A DNA stretch of 64,000 bases from Tubulanus polymorphus (GCF_964204645.1 NC_134031.1:17357307-17421306), one strand, 5' to 3'. Counted from the stretch's first letter, positions 15,401-27,551 are shown. Program-made: numbers and translations. Notes: generated from the letters alone by a model not told the origin.

Positions 15401-18400
15401 GGATGATCCCCGTTTGTACACGTGTAACCGTAAGTTTGTTGAAGCAAGCAGATTTTTTTGTGCTTTCATGCCTAATATGATTTATCAACTTCCTAACGAA
15501 ATAACGCATAGTGTTGGGCGTGGTGACGCGTGATTCTTTTTGCTATAATTCAAATCATTAGACTTTGCGTCTTTCATATATATAATAATTCATTGTATTG
15601 TTCCGTTTCGTTACGAATTTAAAACTGTTTACGTCAACTCCGTGCGCGATAGGTTTCGAAACCCGCAGGCTTTGCCACGTGGTGAAACGCCATCGGAATT
15701 TCGATTTTTAATAGCGCGAAAGAGAGAAGCTTGAATGTTATTACTGTTTAAGTAATATGTTTTTTGTGTACTTATTTCCTGCATAATGCGCGGTACGAAG
15801 ATTGAATTTATATTCCTTAGTCTACCTACAGGCGTATTTATCATATGTATGCAATGCCGGCAGGAATGCATTTTTAAACGGGATTTCATTCGCGAAATTG
15901 CGGAATACGCTTGGTGACAATTGCGGTTTAAGGTTACCCCGGTAGCGCGGGGAGTTTCGCGTTCAACCGGCTTGCAAATCGGTGAATATTATATTTGATT
16001 TGCCTTGAGATCCAGATGAATGCAAGCCGCGCTGATTCGGCTGGGGACTGGTTCGCCGTTATGAAATCCGATGCCGCCGAGCTCGCGCGCCCCGGTTGTC
16101 TTACAGGTCCTTCGAGACGGTTCGGATGTCTCAATCGGAATACATTCATGAGTAGAATAGAATTACCGTCGAAAAAGAATCGAAAAAGTATCCGAATAAC
16201 GCGAATATCAACGACAAATATCGGAAAACCGGCAGAATATCAAAGAATGAGTCGGATGTTTTTTGCACGGTTTTGGTGGTAATCGTATATGATTTATGAC
16301 GCAAGAACATCCTCTTTTTAGTGGGAGATTTGGCGACAAATCTTCTCGATTAAAGACACTTCAACGATTAAAATTTAGGAAGAATATTTACAACGGATGT
16401 TCATGTATGAATTACATATGATTTTCGCTAAGATATAGCGAATAAATCGATTTGCGATATATCTAGATTAGTCTTTGCTGTCTCATTTGTGAAGTAGCAC
16501 AGGGCCCGGTTTTATAGACTGGTATTACCTTTAAGCCGGGGGCTAACTCAATTGATAATGAATTGAGTTAGCCCCCGGGTTAAAGGTAATACCAGTCTGT
16601 AAAACCGGCCCCAGATGTTTATTTATTATCGAAGCGTCGACGTCGCCGCATTCGATGGCGTAATAAAGACAAACAAATTTAGTCGTTATGTCACGCGATA
16701 TCGAATTGCCGGTAAACAGGTACGGGTCGATCCGTATTAATTAGGAGAGCTCCGCGCCGAAATCGTCCGTCAATTAACTCCGGGAACCTGACCAGATGAA
16801 CGACGGAGTATCTCATGACAGGAACTACCCAGGCGCGTAAGCGAACTTATCTGAGCGAAAAATCCGACAGACTCGGATGTTCGCTTGTTTACCGGGCCCG
16901 GCGGCGGTGACGACGACGAGTCCAAGACGACACGACAGTGCAGCAGCCGCTCCGTTCTCGCGCCGCCGTCATCGTCGTCGATGTTGCATTAATGCAGCGA
17001 AATCGCTTGAAACGAACATCGCCCGAGTTGTCGTCGATTTATACGAGACGAATTCAATGAAACACCGAAATTCTGTAATAAACATTTGCCTTGGTAATTC
17101 TTACAAAATGACAGCGACATCATTGAATTGAGTCTTCATTCGCGAGTAATGATAAGTTCGCTGGCCTTATTTCGGTATCTCCTCCTCGCTGACAAACTTG
17201 AGCGTTGTTCCCCAAGGCATATTTCAATTTTCGCTCGTACGAGTTTTTACCGAAAGAGCCGTATGTTTCTATTTTCGAAGACATTTCCATTGTTGATTGT
17301 ATTGGTTCGTTGTGTGTTTATCCCCCGTGAAAATTCGTATCGATAAAAAAGAGGCAAACATCGTTTATCATCGTCAAACTACGCATCGAACGAACAACTC
17401 TTTCAAAACATGAACCCGAACGTTTGTTGTACGGTTTCCTATTGTAACCGGTACGGGGTTTGTTCGATCATATATAGAGCGCGGTGTTCGGTGACAGAAC
17501 ACGGTGCCGTACACCTGATGCCGCCGAAACCTCTCAACATCCGAGTCGACGCCGTCAACAATACGATTTATCGATTCGCCCTGCGGACTGGAGGACACAC
17601 CCATTCTTTTTGAGAGTGTCAGCTAATTTTTCAACAACGCTCCCCGACGAGGAATCCTCACAACACTCGGCAAACCATCATAAAACATATAACTTGTAAT
17701 GATTCTTATTTTGTATGTGACTTCCGGTCGAAGAATAACAAACAATACATCGTTATTCAGTTAATTTTTAATCTCGCGTTAAATAGCGTGGTCAGTAATA
17801 ACGTTGATTATTCTTATGTTAATTAATGACTTCTGGCCCAGAATCTGGTTTACACGGACACTTTCCGAAATTCATCTTAAATTAAGATTTTTCGCTTGAG
17901 TCTATAGGACCAGTCGGTTCATTCATTGAGTCAACTGAACATCCGCCCTCAGTCAGGATTCGAACCCTGTGGCATCGAGACTCTACCGCGGCGTTCATCC
18001 CTTGATAACCGATTCTACCCCCTGCCCCTATACAGTCCTATAGTGAACATAAAGTTGCGTACCGCGGGTCAAGCTGCGCAATTGCACGCGCAGAGGGTCT
18101 ATTTGCGCAGGTGCCGTCTCAATGCTTTCGGGTTCGAATCCTTGCCGAGGGAGGATGTCAACTATAGGGAATCATCGATGGGATGAAATCGGAGCGCGAA
18201 GGAGATTTCCGATTTCCTACACGAGCTCGACGTCTTGTTCGGCTCGACGTAAAACGTTGTTAACGGGAAACGATTAAAACCAATTCGTTAATGCATCGAG
18301 CATGTTTTACATCGCTCGTCCGAGGAACACGATCCGCTGCGAACATCCCGCCAACAGCCGACAGTTGATCTTATCTTTCTGATCGATCGAGCGATCGCTA

Positions 18401-21400
18401 TTCAATCACGACTAGTCTAAATCGCCAACTGATTAATTCGAATCCGTTTGAGCCCGTTTAAATGAATCTTTTGTCTCTGTTGCCATTCCGATCCGATCAA
18501 CTCGCACGACAGTTCGCCATCCGTCGAGATCGATTGCATTTTTATCGTTTCTATATCGTTCGACTTTTGATCGCATTTTTCGTAATTAAAAATATACGTT
18601 ATTTGACACGAGGCACAAAACCTGAGTAAATCTAATATACGACTCGCTGATAAAGTTGCTTGTCGGATTATAAGCTATGATAATAAATAGTACAATGGCA
18701 GACTAATCATAATTGGTACCGCTGCATAAATCACGAATTGCCGTTGATTCAGCTGGTCTATACTTGTTTCCGTACAATATTTACTCAGTTTTTAACTCTC
18801 AAAAGAAGGACGTAATAACATGTCATCATCAGCAATATGGTGAACATAATCCTTCTCTCGCGTGTATTTCAAACTGAAGCGCGAAATATTGATAATATTG
18901 GTAATATTAAATATAGTATGATTAAAACCAACGTTGATGATTCAAAATGGTTCCGAAATCTAAGAAAACTTACAAATTTGTGAATTGTATTCGCACATGA
19001 TGAGACTACTTCATTTCGTACTCTCTAACTTATACACCGTGGGATCTACGCTCACGTTCATTGCTTTGAAGCGAGGACTTAAAAATGGACTAGAAAATAA
19101 AGTTTTTTTAAATTAAATTTCTTCGGTGTTCTATGCCGATAAAAATCGATGCATAATTACTTGCGCTTTATCCAAATATCTCGCGAAGGAATCGTTGCCT
19201 CTTATTTCTAACGAAGAGAACAATTTAAAACTGGTATTCACGGTGCTGTTCCGACTGCTGAAATGCGTCAGGAAACATAATTGTTTTCGGAGAGATACTG
19301 CACATTTTGCATGATAACACGTTAATCAATATCGCTAACTAATGATGGGTGACGCAGTCAAACCTTCCTAATGAATAATCAAATTTGCAATAGCTTGTTG
19401 ATGGCTTAAAAGCTTCCTTTATCGAAAATCCATGGTCATGAAAAATTAACGACCGCCAATTCTAACAAAAATATACACAGTATAAATCGTCAACTACTGA
19501 TAATTTGCTAAATATTTTCAGTAACGCGCTCGGCGTCTATAGTGTCACCCATCGCGGATAAACGCGCTAGCAATTAAGCGAGTCTTCAGCTAACACTTAA
19601 GAGGCATCGCCAATTTATTGGATATTTAAGAACCAACGAAATAATCGCATTGAAGAGTTTCGTCGATATGCTTCCCGCCGCAAACAGCAGTTTCAATTAA
19701 TATCTTATGAATTATGTAAAATGTAATTTTCCGCGCCGACTCTGTTACTCTAGTGTTCATCTTAGGAATTATTCATAACGGACAATAACTAGACAAACAC
19801 GGGGCAAATTATCATCATCATCATCATCGTCACTGACTTCTTTTTCTAGCTTCGTATATACTTGTTATATCCGCAAACTGATACTCAGCGTGTTATCGTG
19901 TAGAATAGGAGACCCCCAGTGGGTTAACAGTGCCCTCGTGTGCACAACTGATCTTTACAATCTGGTTTTTATCCATTCTATCACCGACGATGCCTTTGTT
20001 CTTAAATTGAAGTGGTCTTTTTATCGGGGTCTTTGACTTATGGGCGTTTGTATAGGCAGTTCGGTGCCACTTTCTTATGGTACGCGATTACCTTTCGAGA
20101 TATCGTCGAAAAATCTTGATAGATCGTCGGGATAATTGGAGAAATATCGAATTGATTATACGATAATTGCATGCAAAACCACGATGTTGAATATTGATGA
20201 TAAATCGACAAATTGTTGCCGATGATGAATAGAAACATGTGTAAATTATGTAGATTTAAGTCTGTGGACATCTCCGTTTTTATTCTAATGGCGGCTTATC
20301 GTAAGAGTTGCCCAGTAATTCAAAGTGACGTACTAATTCCTCACAAAGACCGATGATAAATTGCCGGAATTTAGAATTCAATATCATAATATTACTTGTC
20401 GTTTGTCACGTTGTAATCGATTATACGGCGGATTTCAGTGACTTTAAACAGACTGACTGGAAGCGTAGATTTCACAATGACAATGACATCCGGCCAAAAA
20501 TCCGCGCCGACTTGTGGGGGATTTGCCGACTGGTTTGCATATTTTTGCGGAATGAATAAATTTGAGTTTATGGTTTATTCAATAAAATAATTCACCTGTT
20601 ATATTTTGTAATTTAATGTTTTTTCGATGCAAAACTTTATCTCCCGTTTAAGCCGGCGATGAACGGGGCGTAATCCGCGAGGTCTCCGATGATGAATGAA
20701 GATGGAAAAGACAGAATAGAAAATATTTCCGAGCTTAGTTCGATAGATCTATAACGGTGTCGCGCGTGTTCACCCGTTCAGACTTCCCCCAAGTTTAACT
20801 TTGTTAATACATGTATACAACGTTCGAAGAAACCATCGTCTGTCTTCCATTGATGAAATTAAACTCGCGGCGCGATCACGGATGGCTCCATTGTGACGAC
20901 GGTAATCGTATAAGCGATATTTGGACAGCGTTGGCGCCCGTTGTATCGGCTCGACCCGCCGGTGTCACCGGAGCAAACAGTGCCACAAACACACTTGCAA
21001 GATGCATTTTCCCCCCTCTATCAATATAATATCCTAATTGAGGTGTAGAAGGCGTTCGTCGTGATTCGTTTGTTAAACGCTCATCACAGTACACAACCGA
21101 TGCTTCGCCCATCGATATAAAGTGATTACCGGTCGAAATTAGGGACCCGTAATTGAATTGGAAACTTCGTCGGCGAAATACGTAACGAGCAACCTCCTCG
21201 GAGAGCGTAGTCGGTAAATTTGCTCAGTTCATTCCATTCTTTTATGTCGGCTTTCCCGAGTCGCGCCGGCCTGGTTCAAGTTTCGCGCGCCGGGTCGCGC
21301 CGGCTGTTTAGTCAACGCCGGGAGAAAATTGGATGCGATAAATTAAGTGACATTAGCGCTGACATTCACGATTCGGGAGATTCCTGCTATATCCCCCTTG

Positions 21401-22220
21401 GAAATCATCCTCTTCTACATTAGTTCCGTTTACTTCTCAATGCTCGCATACTCCACAGACTAGTTAAGACGCCTTGTTTGCATTCGGCATTCGGTCATAT
21501 TAATTTTAACCGAATGTGCCCTGAATTCCTAGCGAGCGTTTCAAACGTCGTTTTCTACCAGTTTTTTTTAACTAACGTTTGTTTTCCCTCGTCGTTTTCA
21601 AAGTAACTTCTTTGATTAAAGGAAATGATTTATTAAAGCAAGATTAGTGCGAGGTGTTTTGATATTCCACGCAGCGCGAAAGAAGTTAGAACGCAAGTTA
21701 ATGGAGTTTCCCTTAATAGTTGTAGGGATGGATTGCTACTGTTATACATGTAATTGAAATGACTTTTACGAAGTTTTATGTCGCTTAAGCCCAATGCACA
21801 CAACGCAAAGAAACATGGAACGTTTCCCGAAACCATGTTCCTCGTTTCTCGTGAACAGAAGACTCATGTGTCTTTTCCCTGTTTCCCTGCGTCGTGTGCA
21901 TTGGGTTTTGGAAGTTATTGACTCCGTTTAACTTCGACAATCGAGATTCTGTTGTAACGTTTTTGAATTTGTTGTATATTTGCAGAATGTTCGGCTCGAG
22001 TGGTACATGCGCGGCTTGTGGTCAGTCGATTCCCGCCAGCGAGTTTGTGATGAAAGCCCAGACGAACGTCTACCATCTGAAATGTTTTACTTGCGTGTCC
22101 TGCCACAATCAACTACAGCCCGGAGACCGGTTCGGAGTGGTGAACGGCAGTTTATTTTGTGAACAGGACTACCCGAAAGTGCTAAAAGGAAGCACGGGAT
22201 CGATGCGAGGGGGCCATAAG
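3223..22220 (+). CDS. LMO4: LIM-only transcriptional co-regulator LMO4 (two visible coding exons)
   Basis: LMO4 is a nuclear adaptor with no DNA-binding domain of its own; in known animals it binds LDB/CLIM and other transcription factors through two LIM zinc-binding domains. Coding exons are 3223-3479 (exon from 3215) and 21986-22220, joined by a phase 2 intron; the joined frame reads NDYIR-MFGSSG, as in vertebrate LMO4 (NDYIRLFGNSG). They give 164 residues. LIM1 starts at C30 (CAGCGARICDRYLLHAVD, then CLKCSCCQAHLGEIGTSC) and LIM2 at about C94 (CAACGQSIPASEFVMKAQ, then CEQDYP). The N-terminal 29 residues are Asn/Gln-rich. Two ends are uncertain. ATG 3223 is the first Met, but an upstream exon ending ATGG would add M-A-N-P. 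The 3' donor at 22221 (AAG/gtaatt) should lead to a tiny last exon (vertebrates end KVC), which I could not find. Confidence 0.93.
13062..13080. repeat. (AAT)n microsatellite
   Basis: Six uninterrupted TAA units in the LMO4 intron. Confidence 0.9.
14840..14904. repeat. Four-copy minisatellite, unit about 16 bp
   Basis: Four imperfect copies of a GACACCCCACTAGTCC unit lie head to tail. They are followed by GGGCTAATTGTGGAGCAATA and then three CTTAA-like steps (about 14910-14957), which resembles the 3' tail of a retroposon. The array may therefore be part of, or abut, a SINE or LINE end. Confidence 0.8.
16502..16612. mobile_element. Near-perfect 111 bp palindromic foldback MITE
   Basis: Two 52-base arms (16502-16553 and 16561-16612) are inverted copies with about three mismatches, separated by a 7-base loop. 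Arms begin GGGCCCGGTTTTATAGACTG. A related, more diverged copy lies at 24146-24293, so this is a dispersed element family and not a one-off hairpin. There is no ORF, and the target-site duplication is unclear. Confidence 0.85.
17944..18165. repeat. Inverted pair of tRNA-like (SINE-type) sequences
   Basis: The left part, read on the - strand, has a T-arm-like CAGGGTTCGAATCCTG preceded by GGTAGAGTCTCGATGCCA. The right part, on the + strand, has GGGTTCGAATCCTTGCC. The outer flanks match as inverted copies: CATCCGCCCTCAGTCAGGAT on the left, and the complement of the right side reads CATCCTCCCTCGGCAAGGAT. Both keep a pol III B-box but not a full cloverleaf, so they are not functional tRNA genes. 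The layout matches the pair at 25.62-25.89 kb. Confidence 0.65.
19811..19828. repeat. (ATC)6 microsatellite
   Basis: Six uninterrupted ATC units in the LMO4 intron. Confidence 0.9.
21790..21905. mobile_element. 116 bp inverted-repeat MITE just before LMO4 exon 2
   Basis: The left end CCCAATGCACACAACGCA (21790-21807) and the right end TGCGTCGTGTGCATTGGG (21888-21905) are inverted copies with one mismatch in 18 bases. Weaker inverted similarity continues for about 14 more bases. No ORF is present and no clear target-site duplication is seen. It ends 80 bp before the LIM2 exon. Confidence 0.75.
21986..22220 (+). CDS. LMO4: LMO4 coding exon with LIM domain 2
   Basis: The acceptor is ttgcag at 21985. 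The exon restores the frame to give R-MFGSSGTCAACGQSIPASE. LIM2 is complete (CAAC, then H-x2-CFTC, CVSC, CEQD), followed by a short tail PKVLKGSTGSMRGGHK. The donor at 22221 (AAG/gtaatt) is in phase 0. If it is not used, the frame runs on for 18 codons to a TAA at 22275-22277. Confidence 0.92.
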
Positions 22221-24145
22221 GTAATTCGATTGAAGAATAAGTCGGCTCGCGCGGTCAATAATTTCCTTCCGGTGTAATTCTGGACCGGAAATGATATGTG
22301 CGAGGACACTACTACTGTACTGCGCGCGACATATCTAAACACGTAGCGGTAAGATCGAACGACGTATGTCGCATGACGATTATGTCATTCGTCTTAATCA
22401 CAGTTGAATTCTCATTCCAACTGACCCTGCTTTATTTCAACTTGCCATTGGTTTCAAAAAACCAAACCACTTTCCATTCGTTTTACTAAATCCCCCACTT
22501 TGATAATTAACTACTAGTGCTGAAAAAATACTCGATATAGTTCGTATGCCCTTCAATTGCCAGACATCTATTTCCTGTTACGATGGTCGGGCCGGCTTCC
22601 GACGATGAAGCTTTCGCATTGGCGTCCCACTAAAAATCACTCGCCTATGCCCGTAATTACAATATACGTTCATATCATCGGTATATTGACTGTACCCTGA
22701 CGGCGTAATTAAGGGGGTTGCCGTACTTGATGTGTTAAAATATCCGCTGTTCACTTGTAAATGCATCCATTAGATGTGCCAGCACATGCTAGACGACCAT
22801 TAGAATTAATATCGCAATCTCCATTAGTGTGCATTAGCATCGGGTGTTAGATAAGTGTTGACCGCCATCAGGCTTCCAACGTCACATATAATGGAACGAA
22901 CCGGCCGAAAAACGACAATATTACGTTAGTCCTTCTCGCGTGTTATGTTTTTTGTGCGCTGCTCTCGAAGAGTGGATAAAAAGTAAAAACTCCCGAAGAA
23001 CGCTAATGCCATCAATCAGCGAAAGATTCCCGCTCCCTTTGTTTTATATATTATCTCCTCTAAAGAAAACGAAACTTTCAGTTCTTCAATGTACGATGAT
23101 TAGAATTGTAAATCTATAATGCCGGTTCGTGTACTAGGAACAGGCCCGTTGTCGAAATCGTCCGCGAAAGTTGTCCCTCTCTATTTGGCAAGTTGTTCTA
23201 GCTAGGTGTCTTTTGGTTTTCAGAGAAACAAACTAAGCAACGTCCAGGAAGACTTACGCATACAGCAATACTGACAAAGCATGGCTGAAGTGATTGGAAC
23301 TTTATCGTACACTTAAACATGTGTGTCTGACACTTGAGGCCAAAAATGGACGTTAAATATCCGTGCTCACAGTCGTTCGATGAACGGCCGCTAGGAAATC
23401 GACTGCGGCGGCCTGCCGTGCAAGACTACGATTTCTGCATGAAGATGTAAAACTTGTTTGTGATACCGTTGCGAAAGACGTCAGCAAATGAACTACGAAC
23501 TTTTTACGTGTAAAATGTTTCGATGGACGATGGAGATTCATTGTATATTTTTATGTTACCAGAATTTAACACAAACCGTCGACGTTGAATAACGTTTAAT
23601 TCTTTTCGATTCGTTACATTACAAGTTGTGTATGTAATTTACTTGTACATAATTCATTAAGTTCTTTCTATATTTTTTTTTGTTGGTTAAAATTCTTGGT
23701 TTCCCGTGAACGGTTTTTCTTATACAACGGGCCGCGTCGGTAGCCACGGACCCAACTCTGGTCGGGTCCGCATCTTCGATATCTGCAACCGGTTTTCCCG
23801 CTTTGATATGTCTCATTTGATGTATAATTCAAACGCGCGTGGTTATCTTGTTATTCAGACAACCTGTGTTAGAGCACGCGTGAAATGAATTTATTCATGC
23901 GACGGTGCCATCGTCGCGTTACACTGAAACATCGCCTTCTGACATCGTATTTAACGATTCCTTTTGTCGTAGAATTAATTTTCGATGATCTGTTTTGATG
24001 TCGATAAACGCGGGGCATTCTGCTTGTTCGTGCGCTCTATTATTCCGCTTTACGGCTTTTGAAAAAGAAGGCGCATTTTCTTCACTGAAATGAATCGAAT
24101 AAGAAATGTTAACCGTCTTGTTTTTCGAATCATAGTTCTGTCAAA

Positions 24146-24293
24146 GGCCCGGTTATATAGACTAGGCACGAACTAGCCTCGGGGTTCAATTTCACCGAGT
24201 TAATTCAGAATAAGTTTGTTAACTCAATTCCTGTAACGATAAATTGACTAGAGCCGAAGTCGTGATACCAACACGTCTATCGAAACCGGGCCC
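24146..24293. mobile_element. Diverged second copy of the GGCCCGGTT foldback MITE
   Basis: The left end reads GGCCCGGTTATATAGACTAG. The right end complement reads GGGCCCGGTTTCGATAGAC. Both match the ends of the palindrome at 16502-16612, but the inner arms have diverged, so this copy is older. It has no ORF. Confidence 0.7.
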
Positions 24294-25614
24294 CTGCAGT
24301 CCATAAAACCGCTACCCATTTCTGAATCAGATTTGGTGTATATCTAGATAATAACCGGCTAGAACCTCGAATCCGCTTATGAACAGGCGATGGATTAGAC
24401 ATAGTTTTATCGCCTTTTGAACGTATCTTAAACGCATATATCGACCCAGTATCATGCCCAGAAGAAGAATGAGCTCGGTAAAAAAAAAAACTTGTTAATT
24501 CACAATCCATCATCACATCGTTTTGGTTAAACAGCGCATCTTCTTAAAGACGCTCTGACAACTCGATAATAATTCATAACTGGTTTATCTCGGTCTTGCG
24601 TGATGGTGCCCATTGTCGGTGTATGCAGCGTTTGTTAGATATTTAATGGTGAATTTTGTGCAATTACACCCCGTGTTCGACAGATAACTCGCGTGTTCAT
24701 TTACATATCCATCGTTATTATGAATGTCGTCCCTAAAAACACCGAGAGCCGAGGCGTCTTATTCAGGCATGGGATTCTGATTAGATTATACCAAACCGCA
24801 ACCGTTTAATCACACATTACGGTCCTTCCCAGATATTTCGCGTATTGAGCGAAATCGGATTTCGGATGGGTTGTTAGGCTCTCGGTATTATAGGCGAAAA
24901 TCCGCACGAAGATGTATATGTCTTTTTTTAAAACGCGCATACATTGAGATAGATACGAGATCATCGGCTCAGATGTAATCCAAACTGTCTCATGTTATCG
25001 AATTACAAATCTATTCCATTATCAGTTGAATAACACAAAAACTAAGACTTTCGAAAATAAAACATTACGTATAATGTTGAGATATGTCTCGCCATAATCT
25101 GTCGATTATTTCCCTCAAAAACAACCTACCACCACTAACGACTTAACTATTTTTGTACACGGTATCTTTATTTTTTCAATCATTTTGAATTTCACAAGTT
25201 TTTTCGTTCGTACATTTAGAATTGCGTTGTTTTGTTAACGGGGACCAGAAAGTGCTATGTAAATACATACGTTACATACGTGTATATGAATATTATTACC
25301 ATGTTATTTCATTTCTCGGGGTCGGACTTGTCGAAGTGAAACAAAATGTCGCCGAAATAAATGAATTTCATTCAATTTGTAAATATAAACGGCTAAACAT
25401 AGTAATGGGAAATTACATATATGAGTAATAAAGTATATATGTATAATCTTAATTCAAGATAGAATTTCATAATGTATAAAGATGTTTGCTTGTAAAATTC
25501 ATACAAGATTATTAAACTATGATGACAGTTCAATGCGTTCGTTCGTTGTTGTATTAGTTTTTTGTTATCTAAGCCAGGTCAACGTGCCTCCTACATACCA
25601 GACTTCACCACTTC

Positions 25615-25890
25615 GCCCAATTTCATCCTCTCCGGCAGGGATTCGAACCTGACGCCATCGAGTCCCACTAGGGTAGAAGCCCTGCCACTCTTGATCGGGT
25701 GCGCGGGTACATACGTGGGTTTGCCGCACATAAACTTGCAGCACCGATCAGATTGACCGCTGTATAAAGGCAAATTTCACGGAATAACTATATATGGTAA
25801 ACCCTGCGATTGGGCTAGTGTTGCGGGGTTTCGTGCCGTGGCTTTTAGTGATGCCATCAGGTTCGAATCCATGACTAGTGAGGATGGCTC
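25615..25890. repeat. Second inverted pair of tRNA-like (SINE-type) sequences
   Basis: The left part on the - strand carries CAGGTTCGAATCCCTGCC; the right part on the + strand carries CAGGTTCGAATCCATGAC. The outer flanks are inverted matches: CATCCTCTCCGGCAGGGATT on the left against the complement CATCCTCACTAGTCATGGAT on the right. The arrangement is the same as at 17.94-18.17 kb: B-boxes point outward and the tRNA-like bodies are short. It is not a functional tRNA gene. Confidence 0.65.
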
Positions 25891-25920
25891 AATACCTTCA
25901 AACATTCTGCCTAAGCGGCC

Positions 25921-26234
25921 AAAAGAAACCTCGCATAGGCAGAGTTTCCGAAGAAGGCTGTCTACCTTTAAAGATTTATCGTCGAAAATTATATTCTAGA
26001 ATTGATACATTCGATGGAGATGTTCTTTTCCTAATTGTTGTTCTTAAGTCACAAACACAATGAGACAAAATGCGACGCTCAAGTTCAAGGAAACCTCGGA
26101 TAGACAAACTCACAATCCGAGGAAAGCTCGACGACCTAATCGGTTTATCGTTGAAAATGATATAGAACCAATTTCGGAGTCATTCAATATAGGTGTCCCT
26201 TTTTCCTAATTGTTCTTCACAAGTCACCAACATG
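25921..26234. repeat. Diverged tandem duplication, unit about 160 bp
   Basis: Unit 1 (from about 25925) and unit 2 (from about 26088) share AAACCTCG-ATAG near the start, TTTATCG-TGAAAAT in the middle, and a TTCCTAATTGTT...AAGTCAC end near 26030-26055 and 26205-26225. Identity is partial. A further AAACAAAATGCGAAGCTC match near 26280 repeats the 26064 junction. Confidence 0.6.
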
Positions 26235-26312
26235 GCGGTGACTTATGGACACACTGGAATGATTCACTATATGATAGTGAAACAAAATGCGAAGCTCGAA
26301 CGGGGTAACATT

Positions 26313-26597
26313 ACAAGAAAACTTATTTTCTAAAGTTTATTGACGCCTTGAAAAATATACACATATATTCCTTGATATTGTCGACAATGAATAATATGAT
26401 ATTATTTAATATCAAGGATCAATAAAGTTATTTTGGATTTGAACATATCGATAATTGAATTGAATTGACCGGGAACCAGTCTATCCCCAATTTAGATGAC
26501 ATTTAGATGTTTAACTTCAAAATTAACGCCAAAATTCACAATTGTAATTGTTATTTATAAACGCCAATATTTGATGACGTAGCGCACATCGACTTGC
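26313..26597 (+). repeat. Dispersed repeat copy A
   Basis: It matches, in inverted orientation, 32073-32277. The best block is AACATATCGATAATTGAATT, followed by GAATTGACCGG-AACCAGTCT. Other shared blocks are AAAGTTTATTGACG near the left end and GATGACGTAG near the right end. Copy A has an extra AT-rich insert with its own CCTTGATATT/AATATCAAGG inverted arms (about 26370-26420). There is no ORF. It could be a SINE or MITE. Confidence 0.65.
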
Positions 26598-27192
26598 AAA
26601 GAACCGAGTATTATTGTAAGGGTTTATACGTAATCTATTTTAAAATCAATTGAGCATTTTAGCCTCAGACGAAATTAGTTGTTTTACTCATTGGAACGAG
26701 TCGTGTAATATGCCACTAATGAAGCCTCTAGCTATATAGTTTTTATCTCCGTACAATCCGATTCGGACGCCGATGAATATAAAATAAATCTTTCTTAAAA
26801 CCTTTTTCGCACAGAATTCGCGCAATTAATCGCCGATTAGTGTCAAATTCGCCATCAGATTATCGGGCGTTAGTAACTAACGTTACTCGGCGTCAAGAAC
26901 TATTCTAAACAGGTACTGTTTATAATCCGGATACACGGACTGCCGCGGGACGACTTATATCAACCGGCTTGTTAATATTCCTGTTGAATCCTACCAACTT
27001 CCTGTAAACCCGAAAACATTTGTGTTTAGCGCGACGTTAGTAGTTGATGACTGTGGCCATTAATACGTGGATTAGCGACGGTGTAAAATGTATTTCTTAT
27101 GTCTAAAATATCCGGTCTCGTATAGGCTATAATAAAGAGAAGAAATCTCCGCTTGTTTATTACCTTTCCAGAAACCATAGCTCACGCAAAGC

Positions 27193-27551
27193 AGGGGCGG
27201 ATCCAGGGACCCGTGTTGAGGGTAGCAGAGCTTATAAAAAAGACATAAGACATAATCCACGACAAACAAGGGGTTTCTGGGGGTCCTCACTCACAGAAAA
27301 TTTACGACATTTTCGTACAGTTTCCAAGCAAAAAATCCTAATGCAAAGTGTTTTACAGACGAGATCCTTAAGAATGGTGGGTCTTGTTGAATATTATCAG
27401 CTTGTAGAAATGGACCTCCTTTTCCTACCTGGATTGATAGTAACGATTTGATTTGCCCTTTTTACTGTGGGGATGATCACACGAAAAAAGGGGCACGAAA
27501 TTCTCGCGATGGCAGCACTTGCGTACGGTGATACCGTCTGAATCCGCACTT
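27193..27551. mobile_element. hAT-like non-autonomous element
   Basis: The left end CAGGGGCGGATCCAGGGACC and the right end, whose complement reads CAAGTGCGGATTCAGA, fit the degenerate inverted ends common in hAT transposons. The inside has no transposase frame. A 5' block, TGTTGAGGGTAGCA then ATAATCCACGACAAACAAGG, recurs at 39165-39222. The target-site duplication is not clear. Confidence 0.5.

Larger units (their letters stand above)
3480..21985 (+). other. Large LMO4 intron (about 18.5 kb, phase 2)
   Basis: The intron runs from gtaggt at 3480 to tttgcag at 21985. I see no convincing coding exon on either strand inside it; the open frames of 60-122 codons look like chance. It holds a minisatellite (14.84 kb), a palindromic element (16.50 kb), a pair of inverted tRNA-like sequences (17.95-18.17 kb), an (ATC)6 tract (19.81 kb) and an inverted-repeat element (21.79 kb). 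A long intron in a developmental regulator often holds enhancers, but none can be named from one sequence. Confidence 0.85.
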
